Under the pieces are notes generated by a model. That model saw nothing but the letters and a program-made list of their open reading frames with translations, was not told the origin of the DNA and made no database searches. Shown piece by piece: positions 9,241 through 18,280 of a DNA stretch of 64,000 nt; position 1 is the stretch's first letter; each line of letters opens with the position of its first letter. The DNA lies in the NCBI RefSeq assembly GCF_016107525.1, contig NZ_JABASR010000012.1, positions 62,001-126,000 on the forward strand, written 5' to 3'. A program made the translations under genes and the position numbers. The DNA comes from Psychrobacter aquimaris (GTDB lineage Bacteria; Pseudomonadota; Gammaproteobacteria; Pseudomonadales; Moraxellaceae).

Positions 9241-10344
9241 ATGGCAACGATTTTAACATTAGCGGGCGATGGTATCGGCCCTGAAATTATGACTCAAGCC
9301 ATTGACGTACTTAATGCGGTCAATAATAAATTTGCGTTAGATTTGACACTTGAATCTGGATTGATTGGCGGTGTGGCCATTGATGCAACGGGTGAGCCTT
9401 TGCCAGATGAGACGTTAGCCCGTGCCCGAGCAGCAGATGCGGTATTGCTAGGAGCGGTCGGTGGTCCTAAATGGGATGGTATTGAGCGCAGCAAGCGTCC
9501 TGAGCGTGGCTTACTTAAAATACGTGGTGAGCTTGGTTTGTTTGCTAATCTACGTGTGGCAAAGCTTTACCCGCAGTTGGTCAATGCTTCTAGCATCAAA
9601 CCTGAGATTATTTCAGGCTTGGATTTGCTTATAGTCCGTGAGCTGACTGGTGGTATCTATTTTGGTGAGCCACGTGGGATACGTACACTAGAGAATGGTG
9701 AACAGCAAGGCTACAACACCATGGTATATAGTACGAGTGAGATTCAGCGTATCGGCAAAGTTGCTTTTGAGTTGGCAAAAACGCGTGCGCAAGCCGCAGG
9801 TACGGCTGCCAAAGTTTGTTCTGTGGATAAGGCCAATGTTTTAGAAGTGACTGAGCTGTGGAAGCAGACAATTACCCAGATGCAGCAAGCAGATTATAGC
9901 GATGTGGCGTTATCGCACATGTATGCTGACAATGCTTGTATGCAATTGATCAAAGATCCCAAACAGTTTGATGTCATGGTGACGGGTAATATGTTCGGTG
10001 ATATCTTGTCTGATGAAGCTGCGATGTTGACAGGCTCTATCGGTATGTTGCCATCAGCCAGTCTTGATGAAGCAGGCAAAGGCATGTACGAGCCATGTCA
10101 CGGCTCAGCGCCTGATATTGCTGGACAAGACAAAGCCAATCCTTTAGCAACGATTTTGTCGGTTGCGATGATGCTGCGTTATACCTTTAAGCAAGAGGCA
10201 GCAGCACAAGCGATTGAGCAAGCAGTCAGTGATGTCCTTGATGATGGTTTGCGTACGCTTGATATTTTAGATAGTAATGAAGCTGGACTGAAGCAAGTAG
10301 GTTGTCAAGAGATGGGACAAGCAGTATTGGCTAAATTGCTTTAA
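9241..10344 (+). CDS. leuB: 3-isopropylmalate dehydrogenase LeuB
   Basis: A 367-residue NAD-dependent beta-decarboxylating dehydrogenase that oxidises 3-isopropylmalate in leucine biosynthesis. Family signatures are [11 protein letters not shown] at the N-terminus, the ligand arginines in [18 protein letters not shown] (about residues 89-106), the [15 protein letters not shown] loop, and the metal-binding [24 protein letters not shown] region around residue 240. Length is normal. It starts 36 bases after a MITE whose outward promoter-like sequence could drive it, and a terminator follows at 10424-10460. Confidence 0.97.
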   Translation: MATILTLAGDGIGPEIMTQAIDVLNAVNNKFALDLTLESGLIGGVAIDATGEPLPDETLARARAADAVLLGAVGGPKWDGIERSKRPERGLLKIRGELGLFANLRVAKLYPQLVNASSIKPEIISGLDLLIVRELTGGIYFGEPRGIRTLENGEQQGYNTMVYSTSEIQRIGKVAFELAKTRAQAAGTAAKVCSVDKANVLEVTELWKQTITQMQQADYSDVALSHMYADNACMQLIKDPKQFDVMVTGNMFGDILSDEAAMLTGSIGMLPSASLDEAGKGMYEPCHGSAPDIAGQDKANPLATILSVAMMLRYTFKQEAAAQAIEQAVSDVLDDGLRTLDILDSNEAGLKQVGCQEMGQAVLAKLL

Positions 10345-10423
10345 TGATCACTATAGATTGAATTTTTTCCTGTTTTATTTCGATAGGGCAGAACTCTTAC
10401 CTTTACAATTTATCGTCAATTTA

Positions 10424-10460
10424 AACCCATAATTTGCTCAGCAGATTATGGGTTTTTTAT
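10424..10460 (+). terminator. Terminator after leuB
   Basis: The stem AACCCATAAT (10424-10433) pairs perfectly with ATTATGGGTT (10445-10454) across an 11-nt loop. It is followed by T residues on the plus strand, about 80 nt after the leuB stop. Confidence 0.85.
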
Positions 10461-10765
10461 GTTTGTTTGAATTATTGTTCAGCGGTAACACACTAGACCA
10501 GATAGTTGTAAAAAAGTACTTGTTTTAACACAGACACCGCAGGACAAGGGCTTTATTAACATAAAGCTGTTATATGCTCACAGGGTGATATGACATTATT
10601 AACTGCTTGTAAACAGAAATGTAGTCTTTTGAATTTGATAGAACAGTAAGAAGATAACGTTTGAGCAGGGTTGATTGTTAAGGTGTTAAAACTCAAAAGA
10701 ATAAGCCTTAATGACCACATAAAAAAATAAAATTTATCACTTTTATAAAAAATTAGGAGCATGAG
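10461..10765. other. Gap before the L,D-transpeptidase gene
   Basis: About 300 AT-rich bases contain no supported gene. A 72-codon minus-strand frame here has no ribosome-binding site and no protein-like composition. The last 15 bases hold the AGGAG that serves the downstream GTG start. Confidence 0.4.
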
Positions 10766-11935
10766 GTGTATCAATTAAAAAAAATCAGCATGGCTATAGC
10801 GATGATAGGCTTTTCTACGGCAGCTTTTATGGGGCAGAGCGTTGCAGTGCCACTGGATAGTGCAAATGTTAATCCTCAAGCGACCAGTATAAATGAAGCC
10901 AACATTAGCAAAAGTAACGCTAACCAAGCCAATGCTGCTAAAGATATCAGCCCAGTGACCAATGGCGTTAGCCAAAAGTTGGCAGGCGATAGCAAAACAG
11001 CAAATGCTCTGAACAAATTCTTACCTACGATAAAGTATACGACAGACAATTTATCAGTTTCTGCTCAAAAGGTGAATAATGCCACTTGGAAAGAGGGCAT
11101 GAGTATCGACCGTATCATCGGTACTAAATTGCAAGCATTATTGAATTGGCATCATAACGGTGTGGGTCCTGTTGATGGGTATTGGGGAAAAAACACCCGC
11201 AAGGCGATGCAAGCGTTTCAACAAGCAAATGGTTTGGCAGTCACTGACACGCTAAACAATGAAACATGGCAGGCGCTGACGAAGGATGAGAAACTCATGG
11301 TACAGCCAGTGCTGGTCAGCTATCAGATAACTGATGCGGACGTCACTATCAAGACCACAGAAATACCAGCTGGTGCCGAAGCCAAATCTAAACTCGAGGG
11401 TTTATATTACGAAAATATCACGGAAGCGCTAGCAGAAAAATTTCATATAAGTGAAAATTATCTCAAGACGTTAAACCCTAAAGCTAGCTTTATTGCGGGC
11501 GAAACAATCACGGTTTATAATCCTAGCAACCCAAATACCAAGCCTGTCAGTCGAGTCGTTGCTGATAAAGTCACTGAAACGCTATATGCTTATGACGATA
11601 AAGGAAACTTAGTTGCCAGCTATCCGACCACAGTAGGTAGTATAGCGACACCGTCACCGACAGGTACACATACGGTAGAGGTGAAGGTTCATGAGCCGAA
11701 CTATACTTATACTGCTAAAGATGGTAGCAAGTCTATTCTTCCACCTGGTCCTAATAATCCAGTAGGTTCGGTATGGATTGGGCTTAGCAAGCCTTCTTAT
11801 GGTATTCATGGCTCACCCGATCCTGACCGTATTAGCCGTCAAGCGTCAGCGGGCTGTATACGCCTGACAAATTGGGATGCCCTTGCTTTGCTAGGGGTGA
11901 TTCAAAATGGTGCAGCCGTCGAGTTTAAAGAATGA
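10766..11935 (+). CDS. L,D-transpeptidase (YkuD) with peptidoglycan-binding domain
   Basis: A 389-residue periplasmic enzyme that remodels peptidoglycan cross-links or attaches proteins to the wall. Order of domains: signal peptide (residues 1-27), low-complexity linker, PG_binding_1 helix bundle (about 105-170; GPVDGYWGKNTRKAMQAFQ), a LysM-like segment (about 210-250), and a YkuD catalytic domain (about 265-388). The active-site motif is complete: His348 in HGSPDPD and Cys364 in SAGCIRL. The start is GTG at 10766, supported by AGGAG at 10755-10759. A terminator follows. The exact substrate role (3-3 cross-linking versus lipoprotein attachment) is not decidable here. Confidence 0.9.
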   Translation: MYQLKKISMAIAMIGFSTAAFMGQSVAVPLDSANVNPQATSINEANISKSNANQANAAKDISPVTNGVSQKLAGDSKTANALNKFLPTIKYTTDNLSVSAQKVNNATWKEGMSIDRIIGTKLQALLNWHHNGVGPVDGYWGKNTRKAMQAFQQANGLAVTDTLNNETWQALTKDEKLMVQPVLVSYQITDADVTIKTTEIPAGAEAKSKLEGLYYENITEALAEKFHISENYLKTLNPKASFIAGETITVYNPSNPNTKPVSRVVADKVTETLYAYDDKGNLVASYPTTVGSIATPSPTGTHTVEVKVHEPNYTYTAKDGSKSILPPGPNNPVGSVWIGLSKPSYGIHGSPDPDRISRQASAGCIRLTNWDALALLGVIQNGAAVEFKE

Positions 11936-11989
11936 CTAACTACTTATTAGCCATTCTTTAAAAAAATTAACTCATAAAATTTAGACAAA

Positions 11990-12022
11990 AAAATACCGCT
12001 GAAATTTAGCGGTATTTTTTAT
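11990..12022 (+). terminator. Terminator after the L,D-transpeptidase gene
   Basis: AATACCGCT (11992-12000) pairs with AGCGGTATT (12008-12016) across a 7-nt loop. The stem is flanked by A and T runs, so it may serve both strands, including as an end for infA transcripts. Confidence 0.85.
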
Positions 12023-12203
12023 GTTAAAAACAAATAACTAAGACTGAATAACTAAAATATTGATAGGCAATAATGAGCAGGTTAGCATTTTCATTATTAT
12101 TATCAGTTAAACCACCCAAACATTTATACCAGCGAAAAGAAGCCATTTAGCAACCAGCTGTATTTATATAAATATTTTTATAACCATTTTAGTCTATAAG
12201 AAA

Positions 12204-12425
12204 TTAGTTTTTGCCGCGATAAGTAATACGACCTTTCGATAGGTCATAAGGTGTCATTTCGACCTTAACTTTATCACCTGTCAAGATGCGGATATAATGC
12301 TTACGCATCTTACCTGAGATGTGCGCAATAATTTCGTGTCCGTTTTCTAAACGAACTCTAAACAGTGTATTAGGAAGGGTGTCAATGACTTCGCCTTCAA
12401 ATTCAATAATATCGTCTTTTGCCAT
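12204..12425 (-). CDS. infA: Translation initiation factor IF-1
   Basis: A single OB-fold protein of 73 residues starting [12 protein letters not shown]. coli IF-1 has 72. It binds the A site of the 30S subunit during initiation. The open frame begins four codons earlier (12437), but MAKDD is the universal N-terminus, so the start is placed at 12425. The [20 protein letters not shown] core and the [11 protein letters not shown] tail are diagnostic. The gene stands alone. Confidence 0.96.
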   Translation of the reverse strand: MAKDDIIEFEGEVIDTLPNTLFRVRLENGHEIIAHISGKMRKHYIRILTGDKVKVEMTPYDLSKGRITYRGKN

Positions 12426-12546
12426 AGCTGGTATCAATCAATTAAAAATAAGCCCATATTATACGTAAGTTAGCGGATTAAAGCAATACAGCACTAGGTT
12501 TTTACTTGACAGCCTGTAACCGTTATGTATGCCAGCTCATATTCAT

Positions 12547-13401
12547 TTAGTCAGGCAAAGTTAGCCAAATAGGGGTTAAAGGAGCATTTGGCAATAATTG
12601 TTGAAAGTGCTCAGGATAGTAAGCGTTGATGAAATATAGGCCGTCACCAGAGGCAGTAGGCGGTGCGATAGTACGATCTTTTTTGGCTAAAATATCTAAA
12701 AAGGCTTCTGGCTGTAACTCGTGTCGACCGATAGCATATAAGGTGCCCATTAAGTTACGGACCATGTGATGCAAAAATCCATCTGCTTGAATGTCAAAAA
12801 CGATAAACTGACCATGGGTAAAGAGTTTTGCATGACTGACTGACCGTACGGGCTGATTAGACTGGCAGGCAGCGGCACGGTAGCTACTAAAATCGTGAGT
12901 ACCGACGATATCGGCTGCTGCCAGTTGCATCGCTGCTAAATCGAGCGGTTCATAGATGTGAGTCACTTGGTGATTCAAAATAGCCGGGCGCTGTGCTTGA
13001 TTCAGCGTAATGTAGCGATAACGACGAGCAATGGCACCAAAACGCGCATGAAAGTCGTCAGGCATCGGTTGAATCCACCGCAGGGCGATATCATCAGGCA
13101 ATAGGCTGTTGACCCCGCGTAGCCAGTTATTAGTAGGACGATAGGCATGTGTCGTAAAGTGGGCAATCATATTACTGGCATGGACGCTTGCATCGGTACG
13201 ACCAGCTGCGACGACCTCTACCGTCTCATTCGCGACTTTACCGATAGCGGTTTCTAATGCTTCTTGCACGCCCAATACTTCTCGTTGCCGCTGCCAGCCA
13301 TGATAGTGTGTCCCCAAAAACTCAATCGCAATGGCTAACGTGTAAAGTGGGGGTGTTTCAGCGTCGATGCTGTTAATCTCGGACATGTTAATCTCGGACA
13401 T
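12547..13401 (-). CDS. truA: tRNA pseudouridine synthase TruA
   Basis: A 284-residue enzyme that isomerises U38-U40 in tRNA anticodon stems. The catalytic aspartate is Asp70 in GRTDASVHA. Other family motifs are YHGWQRQ near residue 33 and FLHHMVRNLMGTL near residue 215. The N-terminus is odd: the 15 bases encoding MSEIN are exactly duplicated in tandem, giving two consecutive in-frame starts (13401 and 13386). Neither has a strong Shine-Dalgarno sequence. Removing one copy leaves a protein of normal length (279). Confidence 0.93.
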   Translation of the reverse strand: MSEINMSEINSIDAETPPLYTLAIAIEFLGTHYHGWQRQREVLGVQEALETAIGKVANETVEVVAAGRTDASVHASNMIAHFTTHAYRPTNNWLRGVNSLLPDDIALRWIQPMPDDFHARFGAIARRYRYITLNQAQRPAILNHQVTHIYEPLDLAAMQLAAADIVGTHDFSSYRAAACQSNQPVRSVSHAKLFTHGQFIVFDIQADGFLHHMVRNLMGTLYAIGRHELQPEAFLDILAKKDRTIAPPTASGDGLYFINAYYPEHFQQLLPNAPLTPIWLTLPD

Positions 13402-13459
13402 GAGTGGTATTAGATATTTTAGTAGTGGCGTTTATAAAGTAAGCATGCTTAAGGATAGT

Positions 13460-14560
13460 CTAACGTTTTTTGATAGTAGTGCCAGTCTGATTGACATTGT
13501 TCAACCAACGTTGTCTACGTCTAGCTGGATTGTCATAACGCAGCAGTAGCCATAACAGTCGTGCATAGATAGCGGGAATTGTTAAGCGTCCGCCAGCAAT
13601 CACATGATACTGGTATTGCCAACTACCAGCCGCATAACTGTCACTGACACCGCCAAATGGAGACTGGCTGGCGCATATCACCATGTGGCCGTTTTCATAA
13701 GCAAGCTCTAGTGCCTGTGCTAGCGCTAGCGAATAAGGAACGTTGCCTGCGCCAAATCCCAATAAGATAATGCCACATGGCGGCTGTGATAGTAATGCCT
13801 GTAGCTGAGTAGTCATTACCTCAGTGTCATTTGGCAAGCAATATAAAGCATGAATGCGTGCTTGCGCTGCCCGAGATTCGATATTTTTAATGATAGCTTG
13901 CTGATCATCGAGCCAATGCTGGCGGTTGGTATTCGGTAAGCTTTTGATATAACTATTGGCAGGATAGGCGGCTCTAGAGTGACCCGTAAATGCCATCAAA
14001 TCGTGGCTATGAATTTTTTGAACCGTTTGCGCAGGCCAAGACTCACCGCCAAAACTAATTTTTACACCTGACTCACCAGCTGCTGCCAGTTTTAGTGAAT
14101 CGCTGAGGTTATTCCATGCGTCGCTATGTGCGTCGATGGTGTAGGAGTGCAGCACGTCGCTGTCTAACAATGGACGCATACTACCGGTAACGACTACACA
14201 AATATCACTGCCAGCAAAAGCTTCTGCTAAAAATGCACCCAAATAACTCAAGGTATCTGTACCAGTGATGAGCAAAAAACGCCTATCACCTTGTGCATAG
14301 GCGGCCAGCAAAAGCTGATAAAAATGTATAAAGTCGTTAGGAGTCAGTTGACTACTGTCTTTAATTAAGGTGTTATCCAGCCATGAGATTTTAGGCAGAT
14401 GGTCAGTATTATCTTGGTCAGCCAATAGCTTTTGTAAAGTGGGTAAGAATATTTCTGCTGGTAACGGTGCTAAGGGTCGTCCATAGCTACCAAAAGTACC
14501 GCCAGCATAAATAAGTTGGACAGGATCGGATAATGTTTTTGTCATAGCAGAAGATGGCAT
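13460..14560 (-). CDS. L-asparaginase-like protein
   Basis: A 366-residue member of the asparaginase/glutaminase family, which hydrolyses asparagine to aspartate and ammonia. The first catalytic threonine lies in YAGGTFGS (Thr22) and the second in TGTDT (Thr101-Asp102), followed by VVTGSMRPLLDSD and DAHSDAWNNL, which match the substrate-binding region. No signal peptide is seen, so a cytoplasmic type I enzyme is likely. ATG at 14545 is an alternative start five codons in. It ends 58 bases upstream of truA, so the two may be cotranscribed. Substrate preference (Asn, Gln or another amide) is not proven. Confidence 0.8.
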   Translation of the reverse strand: MPSSAMTKTLSDPVQLIYAGGTFGSYGRPLAPLPAEIFLPTLQKLLADQDNTDHLPKISWLDNTLIKDSSQLTPNDFIHFYQLLLAAYAQGDRRFLLITGTDTLSYLGAFLAEAFAGSDICVVVTGSMRPLLDSDVLHSYTIDAHSDAWNNLSDSLKLAAAGESGVKISFGGESWPAQTVQKIHSHDLMAFTGHSRAAYPANSYIKSLPNTNRQHWLDDQQAIIKNIESRAAQARIHALYCLPNDTEVMTTQLQALLSQPPCGIILLGFGAGNVPYSLALAQALELAYENGHMVICASQSPFGGVSDSYAAGSWQYQYHVIAGGRLTIPAIYARLLWLLLRYDNPARRRQRWLNNVNQTGTTIKKR

Positions 14561-14722
14561 AGTATGAGCCGCAATAAAGAAGTATGTAAGAAAAAAGAGA
14601 GACTAAGGTTGGATGCTAATAGCGTTCAGTAATAATAAATAGTATAAAGGTTAAATGCAAAAAAAATCAGCAAGTATTCTTCGTGTTATAGAATACTTGC
14701 TGACAAGAGAAGGACGGATCTT

Positions 14723-16339
14723 TTATGCAGTACGATCTAGTAGAACTTGAGCTTGGTTCTGTTGTTCACTAGTGCCCTGAATTAATACCTCATTCAACAA
14801 ACGTTTAGCACTGTCGTATTCACCTAATTGTAAATATTGACCTGCCAAATCTAGTGTGACTTGGTTGCTATCTAATGACTTTACAAAATCGAAGTCTGCT
14901 GCAAAGCGCGATGAGAAATCTTCTGCTGTCTCAGCGGCATTTTCGGAGGTAAGTGCAGACTCGTCCTCGATCGGAGCAACTGGGCTCAGTGCTGTTGAAG
15001 AGTGAGTATCGAATTCATTGTCTAATAAAGCGTGATCATCGAATAGCAACGGGGCAGTCGGTGTGACACTAGATTCTTCAGCAAGAGCATATTCTGAATC
15101 ATCATTATCAAGCGATTGCGCTTCGAGATTAATATTTTCAAAGCTTTCAGTTTCAAAACGATCTTCTTCAACACCACTGTCTTCAATGATGAAGCTATCA
15201 GTATCACTATTTTCTTCAGGTGCAGGAGCTTCGTTTTCTATTGAAGTTTCTATGGTGTTTGGCGCATCAAGACTGTCTAAAGACAGAGCGAAATCATTTT
15301 CTTCGTCATTTTGGACAGCATCGATAGACAATTCTTCAGCAGTCTCGTCAATATCTTTATCGACATCGGTTGCTAGGTCATCAAAGTCTAAAATGAACGC
15401 GTCATCGTCTAGTGTCATCTCATCGTTAATACTATTAGAGCGGTCTGAAATGACCGAATCCGTTGCCTGCGCATCAGTTTCTTCAGGTGAATCAAGGCTA
15501 AAGTCAAAATCGCTAAGATCATTAAAGTCATTATCTTCAGCGGACACCGCGACATTATTACTAGTTATGTCGATATTGGCAGTGTTAAGGCTTTCATCGT
15601 CCATCATCTCTAATGATGTGACTGGCGCAGTATCAGTCGCCTCAGGTGCGTTGATATTACTCTCTAAATCACTCAGCGTAAGATCAAAGTTATCCTCTAC
15701 ATTTTCGCTAGTAAGACTGGCCTCATAAGAAGTGCTTGTCACTGCCGGATTAGACATATTGTCATCTATCAGCGTACGACGGTTATCTTCAGAGGTTGGC
15801 TGATCAGATATCGCGTTATTACTATCGACCTGATTAATAGGTAAGTCAAAATCTATGCTTTCAAAATTACTATTATCTTCTACGGGTGCCTCTTTTGCCG
15901 CGACTTGATTCTGCTCTTCTGAAAATAAAGTTTTTAACTCATCAGCTAGAGCAAGACTCTTTGGGTCGCTTTGCGTTTTGATGGCATCATAAACTTTGTT
16001 AAAATCCTCTAGCTGATTAATGGTCGCGTATATGCTGAGTAATTTAATAGACAATGGGCCATCATTTGGTTTTTCACTTAGGCCACGATTAAGTGTCTCA
16101 ATTGCTTTGTCATAGCGCTGTTGATCCATGAAGCGCTGGGCAATCGTAATATGATCGAACTTATTGTCATCATCTCTATGGCTTTTGGCAGGAGTGTCGT
16201 GATCCTTTTTTGGCATCGGAGCTGGCATAGCGGTACTCATCCCCGGTTGCGCTGAGGGCTTTTGCGCTTTCTTTTTGTACAATAGTAAACCAGCTACTAT
16301 AAGTACCAATCCGGCGATGATATATAGCATATTGTCCAT
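14723..16339 (-). CDS. FimV C-terminal half: membrane-anchored acidic TPR protein
   Basis: A protein of 538 residues that begins with one membrane helix (about residues 3-21), a basic KKKAQK stop-transfer, then a TPR-like segment (about 60-125; QRFMDQQRYDKAIETLNRGL). A long, very acidic low-complexity stretch (about 150-470) follows, then a C-terminal TPR motif (AGQYLQLGEYDSAKRLLNEV). This is the architecture of the C-terminal part of FimV, a polar hub for type IV pili and twitching. The frame opens at 16363, but GGGAG five bases before the ATG at 16339 identifies that start. It lies 51 bases downstream of the gene for the FimV N-terminal half. Confidence 0.75.
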   Translation of the reverse strand: MDNMLYIIAGLVLIVAGLLLYKKKAQKPSAQPGMSTAMPAPMPKKDHDTPAKSHRDDDNKFDHITIAQRFMDQQRYDKAIETLNRGLSEKPNDGPLSIKLLSIYATINQLEDFNKVYDAIKTQSDPKSLALADELKTLFSEEQNQVAAKEAPVEDNSNFESIDFDLPINQVDSNNAISDQPTSEDNRRTLIDDNMSNPAVTSTSYEASLTSENVEDNFDLTLSDLESNINAPEATDTAPVTSLEMMDDESLNTANIDITSNNVAVSAEDNDFNDLSDFDFSLDSPEETDAQATDSVISDRSNSINDEMTLDDDAFILDFDDLATDVDKDIDETAEELSIDAVQNDEENDFALSLDSLDAPNTIETSIENEAPAPEENSDTDSFIIEDSGVEEDRFETESFENINLEAQSLDNDDSEYALAEESSVTPTAPLLFDDHALLDNEFDTHSSTALSPVAPIEDESALTSENAAETAEDFSSRFAADFDFVKSLDSNQVTLDLAGQYLQLGEYDSAKRLLNEVLIQGTSEQQNQAQVLLDRTA

Positions 16340-16390
16340 AGTTACTCCCACGCCTATGATCACAGCACACTGCGTTGATCAGTTAGGCAA

Positions 16391-18169
16391 TTATTGATTG
16401 CGTAGTTTTTTGAGACGAGCTTGTAGCTCAGCCAGTTTTTGGTTTTGTAATTGAATTTTTCTCGTATAGCTATCAAGTGCACTGCTGGTTTTTGACAGGC
16501 GCTGAGCTTGGGCTGCCGTACTTTGTCTTGAGGCTTTGAGCGTGGCTAATATATCCGTACTGAGACCATTACCTGTTGCCACTGCTGATGTTGCTTGAGT
16601 ACCATCTGCGTTGCCATTATGACCAGGAGCTAGAACTGAAAACTGTGCTTTTGGCAGCGTTTGTGTTTTAGTAATCATTGGTTTTTTAAGCTGTTTAGCG
16701 GTTTGATTCGTCTCAGATGGTTTTTTAGATGGTGCTTTGGCAGCCTTTTTTTCCACAGGTGTGTTTGCTCTGCGGCTATATTGTCTTTGCGCCTTAATAG
16801 CCGCTTCTAATTTTTGTTGTGATGGTACAACATCGTAACTGGGCAAGCTAAGCTTAGCATCCGCTTTGAGTTGACCTGCGTCTTTATTAATAAAGGCATC
16901 AGGATTCTGCGACTGAATCTGCTTCATCACTGTTTGAATATCTAAGTTGTTCTCCTGCGCAATCTGCTGTGCAATAACCCATAGGCTATCGTTACGCTGT
17001 ACTTGATATTGGGATGTAGTAATACTGGCTGCCGTATTGCTAGAGGCGTTATTGGTGACATTAGAAGCTGTATTGACCGAGATGTCATTGGCTGGGACAG
17101 TGGCGACAGCTGTATTGCTGGTGTCAAGACTAGCTTTTGGTGTATTTGCTTTGTTGTCACTCGGTGTTGGCATAATAGGAGAAGCAGCCATCATGCCAGC
17201 TTCTGATTTACTACTCGGCTGTATCTGGCGAGTAACTTGGATATTCAAAATATCGAGCTGTTTATCAGTGACAGCTATAGCAGACAGATTATTACCTATT
17301 GGCATGGTCTTGTTATTGATTGGTGCTGTATTATTCGCTGCATTTTTAGCAGAATTTAGGTCAATATTGCTGTTACCAATGGTCGTCACTTTTTCATTTG
17401 CACCCAAGCGACCATTGTCTAATCGACTGGTTGGATTACGTTTATTGTCGTTAGCGTTAAGATCGTTGTTAACGTTGTTTAAACGACCGTTATCTAGTCG
17501 GCTAGGTGCATAAGCAAGATTGTTGCCTCGCGATATAGGAGTCGTTGTAGGCGCTTGGATATTAGGCGCTGGCAATTTAGACGCCACTAACTCGCTCGTT
17601 GATGAATGACTAGTCGGTAGTAAGGGTGATAATGTTAGTGGCGGCGGCGCACCTTCTCTAACGGTCAACGGTTTAGCTGTACTTGAGGACACACTGGGTA
17701 GATTGGGTTTTTTTGCGCCAGTAACGATATTTTTAGGCGTATCAATGGGTAAGCTGCTATCGAGAGGCATCAACAATGTCTTGGGAATGACATTGCGTTG
17801 ACCTTTATCATTTATGTTCAAGACCACATCAGCAAAAGGTGTCGATACAGGCTTTGAAGTAGTAATAAATACTTGACCGCTAGTGGCTGAGGTAGGTTTG
17901 AAACGTACGGTCATCGAATCAGTTTGGGCTAAGCCCATTTGCTGATAAATAGTAGAGTTTGCCAAACTTGCTGAGAAGTCAGCGGCTCGAATATCACTGA
18001 CTACAATGCTCGCAGCTAGCGGCTCATGCTGGGCAGAGGTGACAACAGTCTTACCAATCGTTGCAGCTTGCGCACTCGATGCGAGAGCCGCATAGCCTAC
18101 GGAACAAAGTAGTGCCATCGATACGGCGCGATGTACAGTAGTCAACCGATGAGATAAATGACAAGACAT
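16391..18169 (-). CDS. fimV: FimV N-terminal half with LysM domain
   Basis: A protein of 592 residues. It has a signal peptide (cleavage after SSAQA), then the conserved FimV N-terminal domain (TIGKTVVTSAQHEPLAASI..., about 35-145), a long Asn/Thr/Pro-rich linker, a LysM peptidoglycan-binding domain (QRNDSLWVIAQQIAQENNL, about 384-445) and a C-terminal coiled coil (QLQNQKLAELQARLKKLRNQ). FimV tethers polar machinery to the cell wall. The linker repeats SRLDNGRL twice. The open frame starts at 18220, but AAGG before the ATG at 18169 and the signal peptide fix the start there. It lacks the transmembrane and TPR half, which is the next gene. Confidence 0.8.
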   Translation of the reverse strand: MSCHLSHRLTTVHRAVSMALLCSVGYAALASSAQAATIGKTVVTSAQHEPLAASIVVSDIRAADFSASLANSTIYQQMGLAQTDSMTVRFKPTSATSGQVFITTSKPVSTPFADVVLNINDKGQRNVIPKTLLMPLDSSLPIDTPKNIVTGAKKPNLPSVSSSTAKPLTVREGAPPPLTLSPLLPTSHSSTSELVASKLPAPNIQAPTTTPISRGNNLAYAPSRLDNGRLNNVNNDLNANDNKRNPTSRLDNGRLGANEKVTTIGNSNIDLNSAKNAANNTAPINNKTMPIGNNLSAIAVTDKQLDILNIQVTRQIQPSSKSEAGMMAASPIMPTPSDNKANTPKASLDTSNTAVATVPANDISVNTASNVTNNASSNTAASITTSQYQVQRNDSLWVIAQQIAQENNLDIQTVMKQIQSQNPDAFINKDAGQLKADAKLSLPSYDVVPSQQKLEAAIKAQRQYSRRANTPVEKKAAKAPSKKPSETNQTAKQLKKPMITKTQTLPKAQFSVLAPGHNGNADGTQATSAVATGNGLSTDILATLKASRQSTAAQAQRLSKTSSALDSYTRKIQLQNQKLAELQARLKKLRNQ

Positions 18170-18280
18170 GTGCAGACCTTTAAGATATAAGTTATCTGTG
18201 CTGTTATAACAAAATACCATTTAGTTTACCAGTTTATTTCACAACTGTTATGGACAATGCAAAAAATGTTTGAGTATTGT

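Noticed and set aside
10556..10774. 72-codon minus-strand ORF upstream of the L,D-transpeptidase gene
   Set aside because: No ribosome-binding site, unlikely composition, and it overlaps the transpeptidase start.
15063..15728. 221-codon plus-strand ORF opposite the FimV C-terminal gene
   Set aside because: It is the antisense shadow of a low-complexity acidic coding region (Ser/Leu-rich), with no ribosome-binding site.
17037..17513. 158-codon plus-strand ORF opposite the FimV N-terminal gene
   Set aside because: Antisense shadow of the Asn/Thr-rich linker; the FimV reading is supported by signal peptide and LysM.
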